Positions 1 through 6,182 of a stretch of DNA of 8,080 bases are shown here, piece by piece. Under the pieces are notes generated by a model, which did not search any database, was not told where the DNA came from, and saw only the letters and a program-made list of their open reading frames with translations. The translations under genes were made by a program, and so were the position numbers. Positions within the stretch are counted from its first letter, which is position 1. Each line of letters opens with the position of its first letter. The DNA is from Candidatus Aminicenantota bacterium (GTDB lineage: Bacteria; Acidobacteriota; Aminicenantia; UBA2199). Where the stretch lies: positions 8,525,125 to 8,533,204 of the forward strand of contig CP070627.1 in the NCBI GenBank assembly GCA_020355945.1, written 5' to 3'.

Positions 1-240
1 AAACCATCGTAACCGGTGGTTCTGATAAAACCGTCCGTTTATGGTCTAAAAAAACCGGCAAGGAAATCAGGCGATTGCATACTGGTTGGGTTAGTTCAGT
101 CGCCATCAGTGCTGACGGGCAAACCATCGTAACCGGTGGTTCTGATAAAACCGTCCGTTTATGGTCTAAAAAAACCGGCAAGGAAATCAGGCGATTGCAT
201 ATTGGTTGGGTTAATTTAGTCGCCATCAGTCCTGACGGGA
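1..240 (+). repeat. 120-bp tandem DNA repeat encoding WD40 units
   Basis: Bases 1-81 match 121-201 exactly, and the full 120-bp units differ at only five positions (82, 94, 97, 111 and 120 against their partners). Each unit encodes a 40-residue WD40 blade. The next two units (about 241-366 and 367-492) are 126 bp, encode 42 residues and are more diverged. The 120-bp units lack two residues in the loop where the 126-bp units carry a G-H pair. The array continues off the left edge, so total copy number is unknown. Such identity suggests recent duplication or gene conversion. Confidence 0.9.
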
Positions 241-1991
241 AGACCATCGTATCCGTGAGTTATGATGATACCGTCCGTTTATGGGATAAAGAAACCGGCA
301 AAGAGATCAGGCAATTGCAAGGGCATACTGCTGATGTTAATTCAGTCGCCATCAGTCCTGACGGGCAAGCCATCGTATCCGGGAGTGATGATAAAACTGT
401 CCGTTTATGGTCTAAAGAAACCGGCCAGGAGATCAGGCGATTCCAAGGACATATTGATTCTGTTTTCACAGTCTCCATCAGTCTTGACGGGCAAACCATC
501 GTATCCGGGAGTGATGATGGTGAAATTAAAATATGGGACTTTAAAAAAGGCAACTTAATCGCAACTCTAATTGCTTTTAATGATGGTGAATGGGTTACAT
601 ATACACCTGATAATTATTACATTTGTTCTTCAGGAGGTGAAAAATATGTAGGATTTAAAGACGGTGAGAAAATATACGATGCCTCAAAATATTCTGCATT
701 ATACAAGAATGAGAAGGCTGTCTCAATGTCTCTTAAGCTTGAGGGAATCGCAAAAGCCAGTGCTTCTGTTGTACCCGGGAATAAAGATATTGATAATTTA
801 TCAATGGATAAAGAACCAGCTAATATTCCATTTCAAAAGGAAACTTATACTCAAAATCCACCTCCTACAATAATTATTAACTATTTAAAGGCTGAAAATA
901 TTATGATTGAACCTTATGACCAAACAGTGAATTCTTCAGAAATTGAAATTTTTGCGACTGCCGTTGATCGAATATATGGCATTAAGAAAATAGTTGTTCA
1001 CGTGAATGACAATACAATTGCTGAAAAGAAAGAATTGAACGTCAAAGAATATAAAATTGAACAACCGGTTATTCTTAGTGAGAAAAATAATCGAATAAAA
1101 ATTACTGCATACAGTACAAAAGATGTGAAAGGATATTCCAGGGAGATTAATCTTATCTACAAAGAGGAATTGCTAAAGGGGAAAACATTGCCAGAACTTG
1201 TACGATACTTTTTTGGAAAATCAAGAAGTTGGGGTGTTGTTATCGGTATTAATGATTATTCAAAAAGGGGAAATGGTTTTAAATACCTCCCCTATGCGGT
1301 TAATGATGCAAAAGCCGTAAAAAATTATTTAATAAAATCTTTAGGATTCTCAGAAGAAAAAATTTTCACCCTTTATAACGGAGATGCATCGAAAAGAGGC
1401 ATAGAACAATTGTTGGGTGAAAATCTTCCAAAAATTGTAGATGAAAAAGATAGAGTGGTTGTTTATTTTTCCGGGCATGGTGACCAGGAGGCAGGAAAGA
1501 GAGGAAAAAAGTTCGGATACTTAATTCCCATAGATGGAAAAAAAGAATCCTTGTATTCTTCATGTATATCCATGAATCAATTGCAGTACTTTTCAGAAAA
1601 AATTCCTGCAAAACAAATGCTCTTTATTCTTGACTCTTGTTTCAGCGGCATCGCTGGGGTGGTACATAAAAAAGGAGAGATTCCTAATGAGACAAGAAAA
1701 CAAGTGGAAGCATTTATAAAAAGTGAAGGGAGACAGATCATGACCGCAGGTGGTGCTGATGATACAGCCGAAATGAGCAAAGAGTGGAACAATCACAGTG
1801 TTTATACCTTCTATTTGCTAAAAGGCTTAAGAGGAGCGGCGGATTATAATAAAGACGAAGTCATTTCCATTCGTGAACTCCAGGTTTACCTGGATTCCAC
1901 TGTACCCAAAGAAGCAAAACAAACCCCGCAGCTTTTTAATCTCAACAACAGCGAAGGTCAATTTGTATTTTATAGAGAAGGAGATAAATAA
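1..1991 (+). CDS. WD40-repeat / caspase-like (peptidase C14) fusion protein, 5' end missing
   Basis: The frame is open from base 3, so the gene starts upstream of the window; about 662 residues are visible. The TTG at 75 is inside a WD40 unit and is not a credible start. Bases 3 to about 600 encode four WD40 units plus part of a fifth, with D-K-T-V-R-L-W type ends and V-A-I-S-P-D-G strands. A linker follows, then an Ig-like beta-rich segment at about 860-1165. The caspase p20-like domain runs from about 1227 to 1790: G-V-V-I-G-I-N-D strand, catalytic His codon 1476-1478 in Y-F-S-G-H-G-D, and catalytic Cys codon 1638-1640 in L-D-S-C-F-S-G. The C-terminal part holds an EF-hand-like loop at 1842-1877. 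By family knowledge, such proteins are cytosolic cysteine proteases with a beta-propeller for binding or sensing; both dyad residues are present, so activity is plausible. Substrate and trigger are unknown. It is the first visible gene of a three-gene + strand cassette. Confidence 0.9.
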   Translation, partial: TIVTGGSDKTVRLWSKKTGKEIRRLHTGWVSSVAISADGQTIVTGGSDKTVRLWSKKTGKEIRRLHIGWVNLVAISPDGKTIVSVSYDDTVRLWDKETGKEIRQLQGHTADVNSVAISPDGQAIVSGSDDKTVRLWSKETGQEIRRFQGHIDSVFTVSISLDGQTIVSGSDDGEIKIWDFKKGNLIATLIAFNDGEWVTYTPDNYYICSSGGEKYVGFKDGEKIYDASKYSALYKNEKAVSMSLKLEGIAKASASVVPGNKDIDNLSMDKEPANIPFQKETYTQNPPPTIIINYLKAENIMIEPYDQTVNSSEIEIFATAVDRIYGIKKIVVHVNDNTIAEKKELNVKEYKIEQPVILSEKNNRIKITAYSTKDVKGYSREINLIYKEELLKGKTLPELVRYFFGKSRSWGVVIGINDYSKRGNGFKYLPYAVNDAKAVKNYLIKSLGFSEEKIFTLYNGDASKRGIEQLLGENLPKIVDEKDRVVVYFSGHGDQEAGKRGKKFGYLIPIDGKKESLYSSCISMNQLQYFSEKIPAKQMLFILDSCFSGIAGVVHKKGEIPNETRKQVEAFIKSEGRQIMTAGGADDTAEMSKEWNNHSVYTFYLLKGLRGAADYNKDEVISIRELQVYLDSTVPKEAKQTPQLFNLNNSEGQFVFYREGDK

Positions 1992-2077
1992 CATGAGTGC
2001 ATTGCCGGATTGTTTGAGGGATACCTTCATTTTACGATCACAGAGAGGAATATCAAGACGGGCAAAGGAGAATTTTT

Positions 2078-3757
2078 ATGCTTGACCTGGAAGAAATTTT
2101 TGCAAAAGGTGAAAATGACCATGTGGAGTTTAAGAGGTCTCTCGCGGAAGAGAAAGAAATTATTGAGACAATCGGCGCTTTTCTTAATCATAGGGGCGGC
2201 TTAATAATTGTTGGCTATGATGAGAAAAAGAGAGATGTTGTCGATGTCAATACCGGAACAGAAACGATCCAGCGATTTGTCAATAAAGTAAAATTAGTCA
2301 CTCACCCACAAGTACTGGTTGACACTTATGAGATGGAATATAAAAGGAAAAATTTATTAATTATCAGTGTCATCGATTACCCGATTAAACCGGTTTCAGT
2401 TTACGGGAAGTTTTATAGAAGGCGGTTAAACAGCAATCATTTAATGACCCCTATCGAAATATCAAATCTTCATTTGATTTCGCTTAACAGCAGTTGGGAT
2501 TTTCAAGTCGCTCAAGACTCATCATTAAAAGATATAGATATGGATATTGTGGATTGGTTCATAAAAACCCTTAATGAGGTAAAGGAAAATAAAGTAACCG
2601 AATCTCCTCTAAAGTTTTTAGAAAAATGTGAAATTATCAGGGAAAATAAACCCACTTTTGCGGCTTTACTTTTATTCCCCAAAAACCCATCTTTTGTTCT
2701 CGATGTCCAGATCGGTTTGTTCGAAGATGATATAACCATTAAAAAAGACAAAAATATCAAAAAAAGTGTTTTATTTGAAGTAGACGACGTTATGGAGTTT
2801 ATCACCGCATATATTACAAAAGAGTTTATTATTACAGGTAAGCCCCGCCGGGAGGAAAGATGGCAGTATCCATTGGATGCAATCAGGGAAATTGTAATAA
2901 ATGCAGTGATTCACCGGGATTACCAGGAAGGCACCCATACCCAGATTAAAGTATACAGGGACAAAATTAAGTTCTGGAACAGCGGCAAATTGCCCCCGGA
3001 TTTGAGTATTGAAACAATAAAAGCTGGTCTTTCCAAATCAAGACCCCGAAATAGATTGATTGCTCAAACATTTAAGGAATTGGGTTTGATTGAAAAATAT
3101 GGTGCTGGTGTTAAACGGGTCATAGACGATTTCAAAGCATATGGTCTTGATGAACCCGATTTTATGGAAATTGCCGGTGGTTTTGAAGTTATAGTGCTTG
3201 ATAAGGTTAAAGAAGATCAATCAGGGAAAAAAGAAACGACAAAAATCACCCAACCAATCATCCAACCAACTACCCAAATCACTACCCAAATGACTACCCA
3301 AAACACTACCCAAAAAATCCTTGAATTAATCGGATATAACCCCAAAATAACCAGGAAGGAGATGGCACGGGGAATCGGTATTTCAGAGGATGGCATAAAA
3401 TATAACCTGAATAAATTGAAGGAAAAGGGTATCATAATAAGGAAAGGCACGCTGAGATCAGGATACTGGGAAATAAGAAAAATTAAAGAGGGTAATATAA
3501 AAAGTTCTGGGAGGTTGGGTAAAAAGTTGAGTGAAGGGTTGGGTGAAGGGTTGGGTGAAAGGTTGGGTGAAATGCAAAGTAGAATCATATCATTAATGGT
3601 TGAAGACAATAAAATATCCATTCCCCTGTTGTCTGAAAAAATTGGAATCAGTACAACAGCTGTAGAAAAGCATATTGACCGGTTAAAAAAAGAAGGAATT
3701 GTTAATAGAAAAGGATCTCCAAGAGGAGGCTATTGGGAGATAAAACTAAGGAGATAA
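2078..3757 (+). CDS. Schlafen AlbA_2 / GHKL-type ATP-binding protein with two C-terminal winged helices
   Basis: This 559-residue protein resembles the COG2865-type predicted regulators, often misnamed RecG-like. Residues about 8-130 form an AlbA_2 domain (V-E-F-K-R near 16-20, G-G-L-I-I-V-G near 40-46). Residues about 260-350 form a GHKL-like ATPase module, with the N-box-like E-I-V-I-N-A-V-I-H-R-D-Y at 271-282 and F-W-N-S-G-K-L-P near 299-306. Two winged helices lie at about 413-467 and 502-556, both ending in G-Y-W-E-I. Each is preceded by a low-complexity linker, T-T-Q repeats (389-412) and L-G-E-G repeats (480-498). The start is set by AAAGGAG at 2064-2070, seven bases before the ATG. 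It lies 86 bp after the caspase gene and ends one base before the next ATG, so the three are probably co-transcribed. By family it is expected to be a cytosolic DNA-binding, ATP-responsive protein; a role as regulator of this cassette is inference. The domain assignment is secure, the function is not. Confidence 0.88.
   Translation: MLDLEEIFAKGENDHVEFKRSLAEEKEIIETIGAFLNHRGGLIIVGYDEKKRDVVDVNTGTETIQRFVNKVKLVTHPQVLVDTYEMEYKRKNLLIISVIDYPIKPVSVYGKFYRRRLNSNHLMTPIEISNLHLISLNSSWDFQVAQDSSLKDIDMDIVDWFIKTLNEVKENKVTESPLKFLEKCEIIRENKPTFAALLLFPKNPSFVLDVQIGLFEDDITIKKDKNIKKSVLFEVDDVMEFITAYITKEFIITGKPRREERWQYPLDAIREIVINAVIHRDYQEGTHTQIKVYRDKIKFWNSGKLPPDLSIETIKAGLSKSRPRNRLIAQTFKELGLIEKYGAGVKRVIDDFKAYGLDEPDFMEIAGGFEVIVLDKVKEDQSGKKETTKITQPIIQPTTQITTQMTTQNTTQKILELIGYNPKITRKEMARGIGISEDGIKYNLNKLKEKGIIIRKGTLRSGYWEIRKIKEGNIKSSGRLGKKLSEGLGEGLGERLGEMQSRIISLMVEDNKISIPLLSEKIGISTTAVEKHIDRLKKEGIVNRKGSPRGGYWEIKLRR
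3248..3319 (+). repeat. 12-bp tandem repeat tract in the AlbA_2 gene (TTQ linker)
   Basis: Six consecutive in-frame 12-bp units start at 3248, 3260, 3272, 3284, 3296 and 3308. Five begin with ACCCAA; the second begins ATCCAA. They encode a Q/T-rich linker (T-Q-I-T, T-Q-M-T, T-Q-N-T and so on) just before the first winged helix. The unit length is a multiple of three, so copy-number change would keep the frame. Confidence 0.85.
3512..3571 (+). repeat. 12-bp tandem repeat tract in the AlbA_2 gene (LGEG linker)
   Basis: Five in-frame 12-bp units start at 3512, 3524, 3536, 3548 and 3560. Four contain TTGGGT; the second has TTGAGT. They encode a glycine/leucine-rich linker just before the second winged helix. 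Units three and four are identical. The period and the core hexamer mirror, in reverse complement, the tract at 3248-3319. Confidence 0.85.
3748..3753 (+). promoter_or_regulatory. Ribosome binding site that fixes the start of the membrane-protein gene
   Basis: AAGGAG sits inside the last codons of the AlbA_2 gene, five bases before the ATG at 3759. It supports 3759 rather than the TTG at 3805 as the true start. That in turn shows that the downstream reading frame is shifted relative to its start. Confidence 0.7.
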
Positions 3758-3758
3758 A

Positions 3759-4218
3759 ATGGCTTATATCATAATGTCAATCATTGGTTTGCTGGCTTTA
3801 GTATTTGTTAAAAAAGACTGGCAGCAAAAAAAAACAAATTATTTTCGTTTGCTCTATCACCATCCTGGGAGCTTTGCTCTATATCTTTATTGATATCTTT
3901 ATTTTACAATCACGGAATGGAATCACAAAAGGAAACTTTTTCGCAAAGATTCCATGGCTGGAGATTGGCCTCTATTTTATTATGCTGCTGGGAATGGTCA
4001 GTAAATATCTATTTGATGCCATCGGTGAGAAAAAAAGAAAAAAAATAAAATTTAATAAATGGCAATTTATAAAACCCTTCCTGGTCTCCCCGATGATTTT
4101 CGCTGCTGTTTATGCGATGATCCCTGAAACCACTTCCGCCTTGCTGCTTTTAATATTTGCCTATCAAAACGGTTTTTTCTGGCACACCGTTCTCTATAAA
4201 GTGGCCCCTAATCAATAA
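3759..4218 (+). CDS. Small multi-helix membrane protein, reading frame broken at an A9 run
   Basis: I do not recognise the family. From the ATG at 3759 the frame encodes a hydrophobic helix (about M1-V17), then meets nine A at 3826-3834. Unshifted, it stops at TGA 3891-3893 after 44 codons. The +1 frame continues without interruption to TAA 4216-4218. Dropping one A joins the two into a 152-residue protein with about five hydrophobic segments, near residues 1-17, 26-49, 66-85, 102-121 and 125-146, and a lysine/arginine-rich loop at 90-100. The 460-base span is not a multiple of three. Possible explanations are a sequencing error, a real frameshift mutation, or transcriptional slippage on the A run. 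Reading only from TTG 3805 gives 137 residues without the first helix and has no good ribosome binding site. The gene starts one base after the AlbA_2 stop, so it probably shares its transcript, and the product should sit in the cytoplasmic membrane. Its role is unknown. Confidence 0.65.
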
Positions 4219-4221
4219 ATT

Positions 4222-4350
4222 AAAAACGCCTCCGGCGGTCAGGGGGCGAGAGCATTGCGCAGGGCGCACAGCGTTTGGTGCAAAGCACGTAGCCTTTTTA
4301 GGCTCCCCTCGCCGAGGGGCCCCTGAACCCCCTGCAAAAGCTTTTTATTA
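4222..4350 (+). repeat. GC-rich intergenic repeat element, copy A
   Basis: This fills the roughly 150-bp gap between two converging genes. It is a diverged reverse-complement copy of 6044-6180: shared blocks include the CCTCCGGCGG start, AGCATTGCGC, GCAAAGCAC, GGCTCCCCTCGCCGAGGGG and the CTTTTTATTA end. Two adjacent hairpins can form. One is AGCCT/AGGCT with a four-base loop (4291-4304). The other is CCCCTC/GAGGGG with a GCC loop (4305-4319). No clean U-tract follows, so a terminator role is possible for either flanking gene but not shown. No convincing protein is encoded here. Confidence 0.85.
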
Positions 4351-4370
4351 GGGGGGCGCCGCCAGGTTAT

Positions 4371-5150
4371 TTATTTTCCGGTGAATTTGGGTTCGCGTTT
4401 CTCCAGGAAAGAGGCAACACCTTCTTTTTTGTCTTCAGTACCACAAGAGAGAGCGTGCAGGTAAGACTCATGCGCCAGGCCTTCTACCAGGGAACCTTCC
4501 ACACAACGAAGCACCGCCTCTTTGGCATACTGGATGGCCAGTTTGGGACGAGCAGCAATGGTTTCGGCAAGCGCACGGACCTCCTCCATGAGCTTCTCAG
4601 GAGGAACCACACGGTTAACCAAACCCATGGCTAGCGCCTCATCCGCAGTTACCGGCTCACCGGTAAGGATTATCTCCATGGCCCGACCCATGCCCACTAA
4701 ACGCGGAAGGCGATAGGTGCCACCAGCACCGGGAATAATACCAAGTTTTACCTCTGGCTGCCCCATTTTGGCTTTTGAAGAAGCCACCCTGAGAGTACAA
4801 ACCATGGTTAACTCCAGGCCGGTCCCCAAAGCCCAACCATTGATGGCCGCAATGGAAGGAATCTCCAACTGCTCGATCCTGGTATAAACTTCCTGGCGCC
4901 TGCGGGTTTCAGTACGACCAAGAATCGTGTCCCGATTGTCCAATTCTTTGATGTCCGCCCCGGCTACAAAGGCTTTCTCACCTGCCGCGGTAAGGATGAG
5001 CACACGCAAGTCCGGGTTAGCCTCCAACTGGTCCAGTGCCTGATCGATCTCCTCCACAGTGGCATTGTTGACAGCGTTGCGCTTCTCAGGCCGATTGATG
5101 GTCAACGTAGCAATTGCACCGTCTGTCTCAAGAAGTATATTCTCGAACAT
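4371..5150 (-). CDS. crt: Enoyl-CoA hydratase / crotonase (3-hydroxybutyryl-CoA dehydratase type)
   Basis: This 259-residue protein of the crotonase fold is of normal family length. It should reversibly hydrate a trans-2-enoyl-CoA such as crotonyl-CoA to the 3-hydroxyacyl-CoA. Visible marks are the N-R-P-E-K-R-N-A motif at 19-26, the A-G-A-D-I-K-E-L oxyanion and CoA segment at 63-70, and both catalytic glutamates. Glu113 lies in G-T-G-L-E and Glu133 in G-Q-P-E; they are 20 residues apart, as are Glu144 and Glu164 of rat crotonase. The usual C-D-I after the first glutamate reads C-T-L here. The ATG shares one base with the stop of the upstream dehydrogenase (TAATG), so translational coupling is likely, with GAGGG a few bases before the start. 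It is the last gene of the - strand metabolic cluster. The enzyme class is firm. The chain-length preference cannot be read from the sequence, so the symbol rests on the neighbours. Confidence 0.9.
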   Translation of the reverse strand: MFENILLETDGAIATLTINRPEKRNAVNNATVEEIDQALDQLEANPDLRVLILTAAGEKAFVAGADIKELDNRDTILGRTETRRRQEVYTRIEQLEIPSIAAINGWALGTGLELTMVCTLRVASSKAKMGQPEVKLGIIPGAGGTYRLPRLVGMGRAMEIILTGEPVTADEALAMGLVNRVVPPEKLMEEVRALAETIAARPKLAIQYAKEAVLRCVEGSLVEGLAHESYLHALSCGTEDKKEGVASFLEKREPKFTGK

Positions 5151-6013
5151 TATTTGCCCTCTTCATAGTCATAGAAACCTTTGCCTGCTTTCCTACCTAA
5201 CCGGCCCTCTTCGATCATCTTATCGAGAATCTCGGGGTGTTGGTAGCGGGGATCGTCTAACACAGTGCGCAGCGTCTGCATCTTGGCCCGGTGGACGTCC
5301 AGCCCGATGAAATCGATCAGTTGCAGCGGTCCCATCGGATGATTGGCTCCCAATTTCATGGCCTTGTCAATGTCCTCGGGATCAGCCACACCGGATGCCA
5401 CCATCCAGGTGGCTTCATTAAGCAACTGACCCAGGCAGCGGCTGACAATACCCGCAGGAGCCTCGTTCTTACATACCACCGGGTCTTTACCCAACTTAAG
5501 AGCAAACTCCTCCGCGGCCTTCAATGTCTCTGGCGACGTTTTCTTACCAGGCATGATCTCCACTAACTTCATGATAACCGGCGGGTTGAAAAAATGCATC
5601 TGTACCACCTTGTCCGGCCGACCGGTCACCTCAGCCATGGCACTGATGGAAAGGGAAGTGGTGTTGGTGGCTAAAATCACTCCCGGACGGGCAAATTTGT
5701 CCAATTCTACAAATACTTTTTTCTTGATCTCCAGGTCTTCTACAACACTCTCGATGATAATATCGGCATCCTTGGCGACAGATAAATCACCGGCAGTGGA
5801 AATCCGGGAGAGTACGTCCTGTTTATCAGCCTCAGTGATTTTGCCTTTTTCCACCCGTTTAGCCAATCCTTTTTCAAGGCGTGCTTTGCCTTTGTCAGCC
5901 AGTTCCTGGCTGATATCGGTAATCACCGCCTCTAATCCCTGCTGCGCGCAGAGTTGGGCAATTCCTGCCCCCATGGTGCCAGCACCCACAACTAAAACAT
6001 TTTTGATATCCAT
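5150..6013 (-). CDS. hbd: 3-hydroxyacyl-CoA (3-hydroxybutyryl-CoA) dehydrogenase
   Basis: This 287-residue protein should oxidise (S)-3-hydroxyacyl-CoA to 3-oxoacyl-CoA with NAD(P)+. The N-terminal Rossmann motif G-A-G-T-M-G is at 10-15, with an acidic residue (Asp33) ending the second strand. Catalytic His140 lies in M-H-F-F-N-P and Glu152 in K-L-V-E-I. The C-terminal helical domain contains G-A-N-H-P-M-G-P-L at 222-230. The ATG at 6013 is chosen because AAGGAGG lies eight bases upstream. The frame stays open to about 6133, but that extension is intergenic repeat sequence and does not resemble the family. Two active-site positions are unusual: Thr119 where human HADH has Ser137, and Ser191 in P-A-G-I-V-S-R where the family normally has Asn in P-G-F-x-x-N-R. 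The stop overlaps the start of the hydratase gene. The family is certain; a variant substrate range is possible. Confidence 0.9.
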   Translation of the reverse strand: MDIKNVLVVGAGTMGAGIAQLCAQQGLEAVITDISQELADKGKARLEKGLAKRVEKGKITEADKQDVLSRISTAGDLSVAKDADIIIESVVEDLEIKKKVFVELDKFARPGVILATNTTSLSISAMAEVTGRPDKVVQMHFFNPPVIMKLVEIMPGKKTSPETLKAAEEFALKLGKDPVVCKNEAPAGIVSRCLGQLLNEATWMVASGVADPEDIDKAMKLGANHPMGPLQLIDFIGLDVHRAKMQTLRTVLDDPRYQHPEILDKMIEEGRLGRKAGKGFYDYEEGK

Positions 6014-6021
6014 ATAATAAT

Positions 6022-6028
6022 CCTCCTT
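6022..6028 (-). promoter_or_regulatory. Ribosome binding site of the 3-hydroxyacyl-CoA dehydrogenase gene
   Basis: On the - strand this reads AAGGAGG, eight bases before the ATG at 6013-6011. It decides between that start and the longer open frame reaching 6133. Confidence 0.85.
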
Positions 6029-6043
6029 ATTCCGTAACGAATT

Positions 6044-6180
6044 TAATAAAAAGTTTTTGCGGGGGGTCCAGGGGCCCCTCGGCGAGGGGAGCCTAAAATG
6101 GCAAAGTGCTTTGCCCCATTCGCTATTCGCCATGCACCATGCGCAATGCTATCGCCCCCTGGCCGCCGGAGGCAAAAAAC
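6044..6180 (-). repeat. GC-rich intergenic repeat element, copy B
   Basis: This fills the gap between the thiolase and dehydrogenase genes and is the inverted counterpart of 4222-4350. It shares the CCTCCGGCGG end, AGCATTGCGC, GCAAAGCAC, the CCCCTC/GAGGGG hairpin (6075-6089 with a three-base loop) and the TAATAAAAAG end. Copy B has extra sequence in the middle and a 16-base palindrome, GGCAAAGTGCTTTGCC, at 6100-6115. It ends two bases from the thiolase stop codon. In the - strand transcript the hairpin lies about 20 bases before a CTTTTTATT stretch, so it could attenuate or process the operon mRNA; that is inference. Confidence 0.87.
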
Positions 6181-6182
6181 TC

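Noticed and set aside
2010..2038. Possible promoter TTGTTT, 17-base spacer, TACGAT before the AlbA_2 gene.
   Set aside because: The -35 matches the consensus at only three of six positions, and such matches are common in AT-rich DNA; co-transcription from upstream is equally likely.
1993..2085. A 30-codon frame (ATG 1993) with AAGGAG upstream, overlapping the AlbA_2 start.
   Set aside because: The AAGGAG lies within the end of the caspase gene and the peptide is short, charged and unlike any family I know. It may be a leader for translational coupling, but nothing shows that it is a gene.
3248..3571. CRISPR-like array from the regularly spaced short repeats.
   Set aside because: The period is 12 bp with no unique spacers, and the tracts are in-frame coding linkers.
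3217..3621. Minus-strand 134-codon frame with W-V-V repeats across both 12-bp tracts.
   Set aside because: It is opposite a well-supported gene, has no ribosome binding site, and its repeats simply mirror the coding-strand tracts.
4291..4319. Rho-independent terminator for the convergent genes.
   Set aside because: Two hairpins are clear, but neither is followed directly by a T-run on either strand and the second is shared with copy B inside an operon, so I treat them as part of the repeat.
4157..4351. Short + strand frame running from the membrane-protein gene into repeat copy A.
   Set aside because: It is out of frame with the membrane protein and mostly encodes repeat sequence, with no start signal.
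6014..6133. N-terminal extension of the 3-hydroxyacyl-CoA dehydrogenase frame up to 6133.
   Set aside because: It translates the intergenic repeat, is not family-like, and the AAGGAGG at 6022-6028 fixes the start at 6013.
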